Numbered from the stretch's first letter, positions 13,187 through 26,380 are shown. The stretch: 64,000 bases of DNA from Cafeteria roenbergensis (GCA_008330645.1 VLTN01000015.1:124001-188000), one strand, 5' to 3'. Notes: generated by a model from the letters alone, not told the origin. Translations and numbers: made by a program.

Positions 13187-14057
13187 TCACACGCGCGACG
13201 GGTAGAGCATCACGCGCACGTTCGCGCCCATAGCCTTGGCGGGCAGGTTGGAGCGGAACTTGGCGCGGACGGCGCCGTTGGTGCCATGGGCGCGCACGAC
13301 CTTGCCCCAGATGACGCGGAAGTTGCTGCCGTTCTTCAGGGTCTTGGCCTGCGGAGCATTGGCATCGGAGCGGGAAGGACACCAGCAGCGTTGCGGGCGC
13401 AGCGAAGACTTGCGGGGCGGGGCGGCTCTGGGCATCGCGAGGACGAAGCGCCCCGGGATTCGAGAGCAAGGGCAGGCTCACCTTGTAGATGAAGGCGGCG
13501 CGCTTGCCAAGGTAGAACTCGGTCTCCTCCTTGCTGTTCACGTCCTCGAGGCGGAGGATGCTCGTGTGGTGGTACTGGTTGACCTTCGAGCTGCGAAAAA
13601 AACCGAGCGAGAGAAGCGAGGCAACAATCGTCGTGGCCTCCGCCGAGCTCCCGCGCCGAGCCCGCAGCCACAGACCGCTCCCATGCACGACAGCTCCTGC
13701 CCAGGCCGGCCTCCTTGTCCAGCCGCAGCGCCCAGGCTTGCTCCCCTCGCCCGGCAGGCCCTGGCACCAGACCCCGCGGCCGCTCGCTGCGGCAGTCCTC
13801 GATTGCTCCGCCGACTGCAGCCTCACCCCTTGAAGCCAACGAACTTGGCGCGCACATACAGCCTGCGATGGACGGAAAACGGGGCAGAGGACGACTCAGA
13901 TGGAGGCCCGCCGCCCTTGGCGTTCGTCGTGCGCCGCAGGGGCGCGCGGGGCGCGAGAGCAGAGACCAGCGGAGCAGGGGCACGCCCCGCGAGCCCGGCG
14001 CCGCCCCGGTGCCGACTGGACGCACCGCACGGGCTGGGACTTCATGCCCTCGGCCAT
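13187..14057 (-). CDS. 60S ribosomal protein eL33 (L35Ae)
   Basis: Four exons (14057-14026, 13862-13827, 13590-13482, 13348-13187) encode 112 residues, the usual length for this family. Exons 1 and 2 are only 32 and 36 bases, so no single open frame shows the N-terminus. The spliced protein reads [20 protein letters not shown], then [48 protein letters not shown] and [15 protein letters not shown], ending in VMLYPSRV. These are the defining blocks of eL33, a large-subunit ribosomal protein. The three introns make it the most intron-rich gene in the window; all three acceptors end CGCAG. Its start faces the FAM161-like gene across 926 bases. Confidence 0.96.
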
Positions 14058-14983
14058 TTTGAGAACGGTGCGACGGTGGGACCCGACAACCAGCGAGTGG
14101 AGCCGACTTGCTGCGGGTCCGTGACGGCTCGGGACGTCGCTCTGTTCTGCGGCGTGTGCACCTTTGGACGATCGCAAATTGAGGGCCGACCAGAGCCTCG
14201 CTGATTCCCCGTGTGCGTCGCGCCACGACCGCTGCTCGGGGCGTGGCCGGGGCACCGGTTCGCGGAGCGGGCTCGTCGTGGTTGGCGCGCCGCGGCAGAA
14301 GCGGCACCGGGCCCAGGCGGCTGCGCGTTTGTGGCTCAACAAAGCCGCCTGGCGTGCAGAGCCCGGCAGCTGGCCCGCGAGCCTGCCCGGGCGCCTGGTT
14401 CCGACGCAGCGCGGCGTTGCAAGTGGGCGGCACGCTTTCGTGTGCTGCTTTAAAAGCGGCGGCTGGCGCGGAATCAGCGTTGCCGGTGCTGTCCGAGCGC
14501 TGCGAGGCTGCGAGGGGCGCCGGTTGCTACCACGTCATCCGCGGTGGCGCGCTCGCGCTGGCATTCGGTGGGCGACACTCGCCGAGAGCAGCCACGCCGC
14601 AGGACAGCGCAGCAGCAGCGCCTTCCTCGCCTCCGCTGCACTGCGCGATGCTTTCAGCTTCGCAGCGCAACCACTGGTGAGCCGGCCATGGCTGCAAGCG
14701 GCCGAGGGCGAGTCTGCGGGCCCCGCGAGCACAACGTTGCGCAACGCACCACCCCCGCCTCGCGGGCGCCCGCAAGGGGCCACCGTCCGACACCGAAGCG
14801 CCGGCTGCTGGCTTCGGCTCCATGCCGCTCTTAATTGGCTGCCACACACAACGCGTGGCGTCGCTGTGCGCCATTGTGCCGCGTGCCTGAACGGCAACTC
14901 CAACGCAACCTGTGCGTCCGCACGCACACCGTCTTTCCAACCGCAGCGTGACGGCCCGCCCGCGGAGCGGCGGTGCTGGCGCC
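14058..14983. promoter_or_regulatory. divergent intergenic region (926 bases)
   Basis: The longest head-to-head spacer in the window, between eL33 (leftward) and the FAM161-like gene (rightward). It should carry both promoters and 5' untranslated regions. Several unsupported open frames cross it. I found no motif or RNA gene that I can name. Confidence 0.4.
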
Positions 14984-17288
14984 ATGACCCCCGAGGAGCG
15001 GCTTGCCGCGGAGCGCGAGGCGGCCTTGGTTGAGGCGAGGCTGCGCAGCGGCCCGCCGGAGCGCAGGCCCGCTTGGGGAGAGCGCTCCCCTCTGCCCCTG
15101 GAGCGCTCCCGCCGTCTCACCAGGCCCATGGCAGCCGCCGGGTACGCCTTCAGGGGCGGCACCCTCGCCCCCGGGCAGGGCGACGACCCGCCGGGCCACC
15201 GGTCGCGCCGCGGCCTTGGCGCCCGCATCGAGTCCCGGTCGCCGACGCGGTCGCCGTCTGCGACTTGCTACCCGTACGACTGCGATGGCAACGACCACTG
15301 CCCCGGCCTGGCCGCTACGGGGCCCATCTCCGCCTCCCCCGGGTCCCGGCACGGTCTCGACGAGACTCGCGCCAGCGGCACGGCACGGGCCTCCCGGCGA
15401 CCCCGCAGCCGTTCGGGGAGGCAGCGCCGCAGGTCTGGCCCTACGGGCGGAACCGGGCGGTCCGCCGACGACCAGGGAGCGTACGTGCGGCGCCTCGAGT
15501 GCCAGGTGGCGGAGCTGAGAGACACGATGTCGCTCCTTGCAGACGTCAACACGCGAGAAGTGGAGGAGCTGGCGTGGAGGCGCAGAACAGCTGCCACCAG
15601 GCAGTCAGGCCGCGCCCCCGGTGGACGCCGCAGGCGGCCCTCCGGCGGCGACACGTTTGGCCGGGGCGGCCACAGCGGGTCCCCGGGCAGAGCCAGCGGG
15701 CGGATGCCCGTGACAAAAGGTGCATTTGCTGGCCGGGTCAGTGATGCCATTGCAGAGTCGCGCGCTCACGCGCGTGTGGCCTCGGCGATCGACAAGGAGA
15801 CGGAGCGCAGCCAGGGGCGGGAGGAGGCGCTGAGGAGGCGGCAGGCGCTCGCAGAGGCGGAAGCCGCGGCGGCCGAGGCGGACGAGGCGGAGGAAGCAAC
15901 TCAACAGCCCCGTGCAGAGCTGGCGGGGGGGCACGATGAGGACCAGGCGGAGGACAAGCAGAGCCGGCGGCGGCAGCAGCAGAAGCAGACGGGGCCGAGC
16001 GGTGGCGATGGGGACGCCGACGAGGACAAGGACGACGACGAGGGCGGGGACGGATACGGCTCGGAGAGCGGTGAGGCCGAGAGCAAGCAAGCGGGCGGCG
16101 GAGGCCGCTTGCGAGGCACCGCGCAGCGAGCAGGGGAGGCCGCCCTCGGGGCCGCCATGGCGTCGAGGCGAGCTCGGGAGGCGGCCTCGCTCAGCCCCGA
16201 CGGCGAGGGGCCGGACCCCATTCCGCCGCGCCCCGCCCGCCCGGCATCCGCCCGTCCGTCGCGCCGGGCCGGCGGCGGCGCCTCTGCGACCGACGAGATG
16301 GAGGCGTGGGCGGCGGACGACGAGGCCTGGGTGCGGGACGTGAGGTCCAAGTATCTCGGCAGGCAGAGCCGGGCCAGGAAGTGGGCCATGGGCAGAGCCG
16401 GGCGGCCCACCACTGCGGGGGCGCGGGGACGCAGCGCCTCCGCGGGGAGGTCGGGAAGCCAGTCTCGCAAGGCCGGAGGGGACGCGAAACCGCGCTACAT
16501 GCTCACCGCAGAGGAGACGGGTGCAGAGACGATCGCGAGGCGGCGGTTCGAGGAGGAGAAGCGTCGGCTCGAGGAGGAGGAAACGGCGATGCGGCGCTGG
16601 CGGTTTCGCGCCAAGCCCGTGCCCCGCTCCACGCGCGAGGCGCTGTACGACAAGGTGGTCTCCCAGGCGGCCACACGGCGCCGGCTGCACCACGAGGCTC
16701 GGCTGGAGGAGCTGGAGTCCACGATGAAGCCGTTTGAGCGCATGGAGGCAGGAGACAGGCGCAGGCGCGAAGAGCAGGCCCGCCGGCGCCGCGAGCGCGA
16801 GGAGGCCGAGGAGCGGCAGCTGCGCCAGGCCGCGCGGTTTCGCGCCAATCCTGTGCCGGTCACCACGCGGGAGCCCGACGAGGAGAGCCGGGCCCGCCAG
16901 GAGCGGGACGCGATGCGCACCGAGCGCGTGGCGCACAGGGCGCTGACTCTGCTGAGCAACGCGGCCCTCCCGCCGCGCATGGAGCTGCGGAAGGAGGAGG
17001 AGGCGGCCAAGGCGAGGCAGGCCGCAGTCGAGAAGCGCCGAGCCGAGGCCGAGGCGGCGCGTCAGAACCGCATCCGCCCGACGCCGCTGCCCGATTTTGA
17101 GCGGCTCCACGGCAAGTTCGTTCGCGCCCTCAGAACCAGCAAGACGGCCAGGGCTCCGACGGCGCCAGAGCCCTTCTCCTTCGACTCGGAGCAGCGCCGC
17201 GCCGAAGAGGCGGCCCGCGCTGAGGCGCGCAGGGCCGAGGAGGAGGAGCGACTTGCCAAGATGATGTCTCGGCCAGTGCCTCACAGCA

Positions 17289-17319
<31 letters not shown>

Positions 17320-18001
17320 GGCGCGGGAGGCGAGGCTGCTGCAGGAGCTGCGGTCCACCGTCAGCGGTGGGGCGGGGTCGGACCCCGGAGCCATGACCGG
17401 CACGCGGCTGGCAGCGACCATGGGCGAGGGCGGGTTCCGCGTGACGATGACCCGGGCTGCAGAGCTGCGAATCGAAGCCCGGCAGCGGGCCATCAGGGAG
17501 CGCCAGGCGGCCGAGGCCGCCGCAGCGCGCAAGGAGGAGGAGCTGGCGCGGAGGCAGAAGGAGACGGACAGGCTTGTGCGGCCCGTGGTGCTCCGGCTCG
17601 AGCAGCAGCGGCGGCCGACCCCGCTGGCGTGGCAGCTGGACGACGACACCCCCGAGGCCCGAGAGCGCAGGCGCGCGGACCGCCTCGCAGCCCAGGCCAA
17701 GCGGGAGGAGCTGGCGGCCGGCGTGGCCAAGGCCGTCGAGCGGAGGGAGATGCTGTTCCTGCGCGGCTCCGTGGACAAGGAGCGGGGGGAAGCGGAGCGC
17801 AGGGCGCTGCTGAGGGTGGCGGGGTCGGTCGCAGACGGCGCGGCCTCGAGCCACGGCGGCGGGGCAGCGTCGCGGGGGGCGGCCTGGCACGAGATGGAGA
17901 CCACGGGCGGCATCGCCGGCCAGCGGGATATCCTCTTCTCGGAGGAGGAGCGGAGTGCGCTGGGCGGTGGCGCGGCCTCGACGGGCGACGATGACGAGTG
18001 A
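14984..18001 (+). CDS. FAM161-like centriole/cilium protein
   Basis: An intronless gene of 1005 residues, with the start taken at MTPEERLAAEREAAL. It is highly charged and mostly helical. The family-type blocks lie at about residues 540-750 and recur in spaced form: FRAKPVPRSTREALYDKV, FRANPVPVTTREPDEESR, ALTLLSNAALPPRM, IRPTPLPDFERLHGKF and APTAPEPFSF. This series of F/I-x-x-x-P-x-P motifs, followed by the PDFxxLHxKF block, matches the FAM161 family (UPF0564). FAM161 proteins bind microtubules and line the inner wall of centrioles and the ciliary transition region. The N-terminal 500 residues are Arg/Gly/Glu-rich and not recognisable. A run of Gly codons sits at about 17290-17320. Together with LC8 it implies a flagellated cell. 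Confidence 0.75.
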
Positions 18002-18529
18002 GGGGCGGCTTGGCGCCGGCCAGGCGACGGGCGCGTGTGTGCGTGTGGAGGAGGGAGGTGACTGGGGGGGGCTTGCTGAGGGGTCAGCGTTGCCCAATTC
18101 ACGCCGTGTCAGAGGGCGCGCGCGTGCCTCTGCTGAGCGTTGCATCGGGCGGAATGGCGCTTCGGCGATGCGTGTGTATTCGTGCAGAATGAGTGTGCCT
18201 CGCAAGAATGAGCCGTTGCGGCGACCCTGCCCTAGCCTCGCAGCCCCCTCTCCGGGGCGCACCCTCTCGTGCCCCCACCCCGCCCGCCCAACACACTCAC
18301 ACACACACACACACTCGCTCTCTCTCTCTCACACGTCGCTGCACGCTCGAGCACGCATGGCACTCGCTTAGACGCTCGCTGCCACAAACGCGAGCGCTCG
18401 CACCAGCAGAGGACGGGCGACACGCAACCAGAGCGAGCCGAGCAGCCGCCTACAGGCACGGCGGTGTCACCCCCTCCCCTCTCTCCCCCACCCGCGCGCG
18501 CGGGGTGGGGGGCCCTCTGCTGGGTGAGC
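18002..18529. other. intergenic, tail-to-tail (528 bases) with simple repeats
   Basis: Lies between the stops of the FAM161-like gene and the unknown leftward gene. It holds a CA/CT microsatellite (annotated separately) and otherwise only presumed 3' untranslated sequence. Confidence 0.55.
18290..18335. repeat. (CA)n-(CT)n microsatellite
   Basis: A run of CA dinucleotides followed by CT dinucleotides, with a few interruptions, in the 3' spacer between two convergent genes. Likely length-variable between strains. Confidence 0.9.
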
Positions 18530-19333
18530 TCAGAACTCGTCGTCGTCGTGGCTGAAGTCGCCGTGAAACCCGCCCAGCGCCGCGCCCAGCAGCGACGGCG
18601 CCGCAGCAGCCACCGCGGCGCGCTTTGCGGCCGGCGCTTCTGTGCTGTCGGCGCTGTCCGCCGGCCCGGCAGCGTTCGTGGGCGGCCCACTCTCGGCTCC
18701 TTCGGCGCCTGCCTCGGTCTCGTCTCTCGCGCGCTTGCGGGATTCCGCGGGCGCCCCCGCCGGCTCCGCGGGGCCCTGCGGAGGCTCGCCTCCCGCCGAC
18801 TGCGCGACAGACGCCCCGTCTCCCAGCGCGTGCCAGGCAGGGCGGTTCAGCCGCAGCGCCATGCGGCGGGCCTCCTTGGCGGCCGCGGCCCCAACTCCCC
18901 CCTCGGCCCGGTCGTCCATCTCCACCACGCGCTCCACCACGCGGCTGAGAGCGTGCCTGTCCACCGCCACGCTAAACCGCCTGCAGTCGGCCAGCGCAGC
19001 CTCCGCGCGCTTGCGCCGGCGCTCCGCCGCTTCCTCCCGCCTTGCCACCGTGGACGCGAACACACCGTCCCGCCCGCCCGTCCGCATGTCTGCGCACTCG
19101 GTGGCGATCGCCCACTCCAGCGAGCGCTCGAGCGCATCGTCCAGCAGCGCAGCAAACATGCCGGGCAGCCGGGCCGGGTCGTGCGAGGTGCCAGTGAGCG
19201 CCCTCCTGGCGAGCCCATCGAGGGCTGCAACCCCTTCTGCCGCCGCCATGCAAGCCCCCTCGAGGCCGTGCTTTCCCACGGGGCACTGCGGCGCGCGGTC
19301 CTGGGGCGCAGCGGTGGCGTCCCGCGATCGCAT
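18530..19333 (-). CDS. unknown Ala/Arg-rich protein with acidic C-terminus
   Basis: A 267-residue reading frame from the only in-frame ATG (MRSRDATAAPQDRAP). Frame continues upstream to about 19570 but only through GTG, so the 5' end is uncertain. A possible intron (donor near 19432, acceptor CCGCAG before the codons for CPVGKHGLEG) would fit the local splice rule but leaves no ATG upstream. The middle part looks helical (MFAALLDDALERSLEWAIA; RREEAAERRRKRAEAALADC; HALSRVVERVVEMDDR). A Lys/Arg patch (AESRKRARDE) could be a nuclear localisation signal. The tail is acidic (HGDFSHDDDEF). No family recognised. It is head-to-head with LC8. Confidence 0.55.
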   Translation of the reverse strand: MRSRDATAAPQDRAPQCPVGKHGLEGACMAAAEGVAALDGLARRALTGTSHDPARLPGMFAALLDDALERSLEWAIATECADMRTGGRDGVFASTVARREEAAERRRKRAEAALADCRRFSVAVDRHALSRVVERVVEMDDRAEGGVGAAAAKEARRMALRLNRPAWHALGDGASVAQSAGGEPPQGPAEPAGAPAESRKRARDETEAGAEGAESGPPTNAAGPADSADSTEAPAAKRAAVAAAAPSLLGAALGGFHGDFSHDDDEF

Positions 19334-19629
19334 GCCGTCCGGCAGAGCCGCCGCAAGGCCACAGAGATCATCTCGCCCGCGGTCAGGCTCTCCAACCGCC
19401 TCACTTGGGTCTTCGGCTCGAGTGAGTGGGGCCGCCCCGCGTGCCCCCGTTGCTCCCCCACAGCGCCGCGTGCGGCGCGCCACGCGCGGCGCAGTGGGGT
19501 GGGTCGCGCGCGCAGCGGCCCGAGGCCGCGGCTGGCGGGCGCGAGCAGTCTTGCTGTCGGGGCCAAACACCTGCGCTCGCCGCCGGCTGCCTCCCCCCGC
19601 CTCCCCCGGCCCCCCTCGTCCGCAGAGCC

Positions 19630-20373
<744 letters not shown>

Positions 20374-21049
20374 GCCGGCGGGCTGCATGCTGTGTGCGTA
20401 CTATGGGGCCGGGGGGAGCCGCGACTCGGGAGGCCGAGCGCGGCAAGGAGGCTGGAGGCAGGAGGATGAGGAGGACCAGAGCAACGGGGTTCGGGCGCAA
20501 GCGCGCCTTGCTGTAGCGGCGCACCCGCGCCGCTGCACGCGAGGCGCCGTGCGCCCGGGCCCCGCTGTTCTGCTGGGCGACGACGCTGTCGCACCGGCAC
20601 TGTCGCAAGGATGGCTGCGCGGCACCGGTCGGCTTGGGTCCTTGTTGGCCTGGGCCGGCCTCCCGGGCCGGGGCGGACTCTGAGTTTGCCCCGGCCCACA
20701 GTCCTGGGTGCGCCATGGTGGGGCGCGCTCAGGGGCGGTGGCGCGGCGTCCCGAACCGGGCTGATGGGTCGCTGCGCCGGAGGGCGCGAGATGCAAGTGG
20801 GAGGGGGTGCCCGCGCCAGCGGGCCGGGTGGCGGGCCAGCGAGAGCTGACAGAGGCTTCGTTTGGCTCGAGTGTGTTGGGCGGTGCGGCTGCGGGGGTCG
20901 CGTGCGTGCTTCCGTGGCCCCGCCTGGCCACGGCGTCGATTTCAACGATGCAGTGAGCCGAGCTGCTTGGAGCGCGCAGGCCCCACGCGCAACCATCACC
21001 GCCACCGCGGCACGCAGCAGGTGCACGCAGCCACAGCCGCGCGCCGCGA
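20374..21049. other. intergenic, tail-to-tail (676 bases)
   Basis: Lies between the stops of LC8 and the TBC1D23-like gene. Presumed 3' untranslated sequence; open frames here have no recognisable motifs and no RNA gene is seen. Confidence 0.5.
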
Positions 21050-23041
21050 TCAGCGGTGGCCCAGAAGCGTGTCGCGCAGGGCCGCAACCATGCCGCGCCG
21101 GTCACTCACCTGAACTACCAGCCCATCATCCGGGCTCTGCCCACGAAGCGTCAGCCGCAGGGACTGACCCTCCTTGCCGAAGCGCAGCTTGACCAGCTCC
21201 GTGACGTGCAGGTTGCGGGTCACGACGAAGCTGTCGGGGCTGCCGGGCTCCGAGGCGCCCACCACCAGCCGCTGCCGCGACAGCAGAACGACGGTGCGCG
21301 CAGAGCCGCTGCCGCCGCCGAAGACCGCCACCCCGGCAGCGCCGCCGTGGCCCTCGAGGGCCTTGTGGATGCCCGAGCTGGTCTGGGGCTCGCCGGGCGC
21401 CAGAGCAGCCAGGATACGGTGGCCGAGCGGCGACAGCGGTCCTGGGGCGGTGGGGCCGAAGCCCGGCGCTGCTGCAGGCGCTGCTGCCGGTGCAGCATCG
21501 CCAGCCGACGACCCGTCAGCCGCCGATCCGGCACGGGCCTCCCCCTTGCCGTCCTCTGCCGCCGTCTCTTCCTCCTCCTCCTCCTCCTCCTCGTCATCGA
21601 TGGCGAAGCGAGCGTCGCCGCTGTCTTGGCGCTGCTCTGCCCTTCTCGCCGAGGCCGACCCAGACGGGACCCCTCCCTGCCGCTCTGAGGCCCCTCCGGC
21701 GTCTGCCGGGGCTGGCGCGTCCGGTCCGGTGCCCTCCACCGCCTGCGCCACGCGACTGAACAGCCCGCGCATCCCCGCTGCGGCCCGGCGCCCCGCGGAG
21801 GCCACCCCGGCGCTGGCCGGTGCTGCCTGGCTGCTGAGTCGGCCACCGAGCGACTTGGCTCTGCCAGCGAGGCCTGACCACATGGACGTGGCTGCCGGTG
21901 CATCTCCCGCCGCCGGGGCAGGCACGGCAGGGGCCGGACCGGGCAGAGGCCCAGCGGCAGGGGCCGACGCCACCTGCGTCGGGGGCAGCGTGGGGGAGGG
22001 CGGGACCGCCACTGCGCGCCTGAGGCGCTCGCCCAGTGAGGCTGCTCCCTGCGAGATCCGGCCTGCAAGCAGCGTGGCGCCGCTGGCAACGGCGGCCGTC
22101 GCCCGGTCTCCGGCCTCCTTGGCCAGCTCTGCAGTGGACGGCCCGGCGGCCAGGCGGACGCACGACGCCGCGACCGCCTCAGCGCGCCTACGACGCGCGT
22201 GGGCTGCCACCATGGCGTGGCGGCACACGGGGCAGCGCGCCCGGTCAAAGTCCGCCACGCGCGAAACCGCCCCGGCCCGCCTCACGCGGCGCAGCACTGC
22301 CGCGTACCCGCCGTCCACGGCCGACACCATCGGGAACCCCGCCCCCTGCAGAGCCGCGACAGCAGAGCGCACGCGCGCTCTGTCGCGGTCCGCCGCCGGG
22401 CCCAGCTTGTCAGCTGGGTAGAAGCCCCACAGCGCCTCGGCGCCCACGCCCATGACGGCAATGTGCGCCACGCCACGCACTGGCGCGAGCGCGCCCAGAG
22501 CGGCCGCCAGCGACATTCCTCGGACAAGCTGCGCCTGCGCCACAGTGCGAGCGAGCTCCGAGTCGGTGCGGCGCCGGGGGGAGCCGTCGGCGGAGCTCTC
22601 CGTGGCGCGGTGGGTCGCGCCAACCTCGCTACTGCTCCCCGCAGCGCCGTCGGCATCAGCCCCGGCGGCCAGCCGACGGCCCATTTCCAGCGCCTCCTCC
22701 GCCGTGGCGGGGAGAGTGGCAGTGTCCAGGTGGAAGGCAGCGCCGAACCGGCCAAGCTTGCGGAACGACTCGGGGCGGACGTCCACCACGATCCAGCGGG
22801 CCGAGCCGCGCACGGAGCGCACCCGCGCCTCGCCGCGCAGCCCGAGGCGGGCCCTGCCCCGGCTGGATCCCGAGGACAGCGCCAGAGCCGCCTCGTCCGC
22901 GCGGAGCAGCACGCAGCCGAACGAGTCACGTGGCACTGGGGGGGGCGCGGGGGCGGAAGCGCGCCGTGCCGCGGCTGCAGAGGCGCCCGCTTCGGCGGGA
23001 GCGCCCCCGACAGGCGTCGCTGATGCAGCCGCCGCCGACGC

Positions 23042-23073
<32 letters not shown>

Positions 23074-26000
23074 TCAGCACACCGGGCGCCTCCGCTGACG
23101 TGACGAGCGATGTGGCGACGTCACGGCGAAGACTGGTCCAGTCGGCACGATCAGCTGACAGCAACCAAGCGCCCTCGGCCGCCGTCCTGCCGGCAAGCCA
23201 GGCCCCCAACCGCTCCGCCATTACGCCCATCGCGTCCGGATACCGCGCCGCCCAGCCCCCGACGGTGAGCCCTCCGACGGGCAGAGCAGCGTCCACAGCG
23301 GCGGCCAGCACCAGCGCGTCGGCGCTCGCGACGTCAGCTGACGAGCCGCCCACGGAAACGATCCCTCCGCCCGCCAGAGGGGGGCGGCTGCCGCCGGCGC
23401 CGTCGCCGGACCAAGGCGTGACGGCACCGGCGCCGCTGCCGCCGCCGCTGCCGCTGTTGCCGCGGTCGTCGTTGCCCGTGCCTGTGGCAGCAGCTGCGTT
23501 GCTTGCGGGTCGCCTTGAGCCTCCTGTGAGCGCGCGAAACCGCGCGGCAGTCGACGACCCGGCTGCCGCGGCTGCGCGCCTTTGCAGCCCAGCGGCTGCC
23601 GCCTCCGCTTCCCGCCGCCCGTCCACCGCTGCCTCCGCCTCGAACCCAACGCCCAGCGCGGCAACAGGCACACCCGCGTTCTCCGCCCACGCCACCAGAG
23701 CCTCCATGGCGGCAGTGGCTGGCGATGCCTCCGCGATGGCCACGGCGCTGGCCCAGAGGCGCTGCGAGGTGTTTGCCGCGTCCGCGCCAGACCCTGCCGC
23801 GCTGTCGGCGTCGGGTGGCGGCAGCGCCGCGTCGTCCGTCTCGGGCAGAGTCTCCCTGGTGGCAGTGCGGGCTGCGCCGCGGAGCATTGCCGTCACGAAG
23901 TCCATACCCCTGCCGGCAGAGCCGCTTGTAGAGCCGCCGGCCTTCGCAGCGGCAGGCTCCGGCCGCTTCTCAGGGGCAGTGGAGAGCAGAGTGGCGCGAC
24001 AGCCGCGCAGGACCGCAACGACGAGGGCTGCCGGCAGCAGCGCCGCCGAGAGGGGCGGGCGCACGCGGGGGAGGCCCCGCGGGGGCACGGGGGGTGCGGC
24101 GAGCGGGGTGCGCGCTGCAGCCCCGGGGCCGGGCGCGGTCGAGCGGGCGTCGCGCGACGCGGCAGCGCCGTCCTTGCCCGCTCCCGCTGCAAACCCGCCC
24201 GCTTGCACGTCGCTAGGGGCCGCGCCTGCGGCGGGACCCACGGCCGCCGCCCAGAGGTCCACGTCGTCCTCGTCCTCGTCAGACTCGAACGCGGCGTGCT
24301 CCAGGCCAGACGGCGACGTCACCCCGGCAGAGCCCGCCCCCTCCTTTGCGGCGTCCGGAGCCAGAGTGCTAGCGGGGCGGTCCCGCGCGCCAGCGGCGGC
24401 GGCGGCGGCCGCCGCTCCGGCTGTGAGCGCTGGGTCGGCAGCCTCGGCTGCCTCGTCTGCCGCGGCGGGCGTGTCTGGGGCCGACGCTTGGGCGACCCAG
24501 GCCTGCGCTGCCTCGCCGCGCTGCCCCCCCAGCACGCGCGCCCACGCCAGCTGCGGTGCGTCCGTCATGGCCATCACGTGACGGTCCCACAGCGACAGCA
24601 GTGCCTCCCCCTGGGCGCCGCCCACCCCGGCCATCCCCGACCCCAGCCACGCCGCCGGCACGCAGCCCCCCCTGGTGGCGCTACGGTGCCACCCTGGCCG
24701 CACGCTCGTCAGGTGAGCCGCCAGCGCGGGGTCGTGGTACGCCGTCAAGGCAAGCACGAGCGCGTCCTCCCGCTCGCCTGCGCTGCGCACGCGAAACCGC
24801 ATGAGCGACTCCCGACGACGGCGCAGGGCCCCTTCGTCGCGCCCCGTCAGCAGGGCGTCACACAGGCGCTCCGCCGACGCCCGAACCACGGAGCGTTCAG
24901 CCGCGGGGGCCTTTGCATGGACGGGTGACTCCGAAGCGCCACCCAACCCGCCTGCAACGGCCGCAGCGTCGTCGTCAGCCCCCGGCACAGCGCCAAGCGT
25001 GCTCTCGTCGTCGTGGAGCTGCCAGCCCGCGTCCGCTGCCTCGTCCTCCAGCGCTCGCCACCAGGCCTCAATCCCGACCGATTCAGCGGCAGAGCCGCAG
25101 GACGGCCAGGCCTCGCCCGCGCCGGAGGCCGGCTCGGCACCGGGCCTTGCCTCAGCGGCTGCCGCCGGAGCCGCGACACGCGCAGACCGGCCGGCTGGCG
25201 GTCGCTGGGCAGGCACATGGGGCCAGCTTCGCTGCGCCACCGCCGACGGGCTGATACTCTGCGCAAGGGCCGCGGCGATGGCGCCAAGGGACGCGGCATC
25301 GTGCGGGGAGGCGACTTCCTCGTCGGGGGAGGCCGCTGCTGCCGCCGCTGCCACGACTGCGGCGGCGGCTGCCAGCCCCGGGCTCGAAGGGTCCACGCGC
25401 AACGCGGCCGCTGCCTGGGCCAACACAGCCAGCGTGGCCGCGTCGTCCGTCCCCAGCGCCACGCTGGCCGTGGCGTCGGCGACTGCATCCGCCGCCGAAG
25501 CGTCGGCATCAGCAAGCGCGTCGGCAGCCGATGCCGCCGACCCCTCACCCTCGCCAGGTCCACCACCGGCGCCACGGCCCGCGGACCAGTTGCTCGCCCC
25601 GTGCAGGCGCAGTGCGCCGTCTGGGGCCGCCCCTGTGGTGTGCTCGTCCTTGGCCCTCAGCGCGCCAGACGCGGCCAAGACCAGCGACCACACACGCAGT
25701 CGCAGCGAGGGCGGAAGCGCCCTCCGGGCAGCACCAGAGCCACATGCAGCGGCGACCATCGCGGCGTCCGGCGCCATCCCGCTGGCCTCCCTGCGCACGC
25801 TCGTCGCGTAGCCGGGGCCGGCGACGGGCAGGGGCGATGACAGCGGCGCGCCATCGTCCGCTGCCCCCGCAGACTCGCCCAAGGAGGGCAACGGGGCCGC
25901 TTGGAGGGCCTTGCGGAGAACGCTTTCGTCGCCAGCCGCCGAAGGGCCAGTGACGGCTGACAGGCGACTTCCGCTGCCGACGCTGGCAGCGTCTGGGTCC

Positions 26001-26380
26001 ATCTGCGAGCCACCCGAGAGCGACAGGCGGCGGGACCCTGACTGCGAGCGAGGCGCGCTCGCATCACTGGGCAACGGCCGGCGTGCGTCCGGCCGGGGGG
26101 GGCGGGACGGCGCAGCTCCAAGAGAAGGCGGGGGCAAGTCCCCGCCGAGGCTTGGCGAGGCTCGCGAAGCCGGCTGCGCTTCGGGCTCGTCGCCGACGAA
26201 GGGGGAGCTGCCGTCCCCGTCGAAGATGTCGTCCAGTTCCTTGTCTTCGCTTCTGCCCAGAGCGGCGCCCTCCGCAGCACCTGTGGCCAGTGCCGGTTGC
26301 GTGACGCCCATGTCCTGGTCGGAGTCGCCTTCCTGAGCGAAAATGTCATCCAGCTCGCTGCCCACCTCTCCAAACGACAT
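21050..26380 (-). CDS. TBC1D23-like endosome-to-Golgi adaptor (TBC + rhodanese + PH-like)
   Basis: An intronless gene of 1776 residues from MSFGEVGSELDDIF; the frame is open further upstream but is not protein-like there. Near the N-terminus the acidic motif ELDDIF occurs twice. A degenerate TBC domain is split by Ala-rich inserts, with LPPSLRLRVWSLVLA at about 220 and LTAYHDPALAAHLTSVRPGW through LLSLWDRHVMA at about 550-600. A rhodanese-like domain lies at about 1180-1350 (ARWIVVDVRPESFRKLGRF; VSAVDGGYAAVLRR), followed by a CPVCRH pair. The C-terminal 120 residues look PH-like (TVVLLSRQRLVVGA; VVTRNLHVTELVKLRFG). This order is that of TBC1D23, which captures vesicles at the trans-Golgi through golgins and the FAM21/WASH side. 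I see no clear GAP arginine/glutamine fingers, in line with the family being non-catalytic. Confidence 0.82.
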
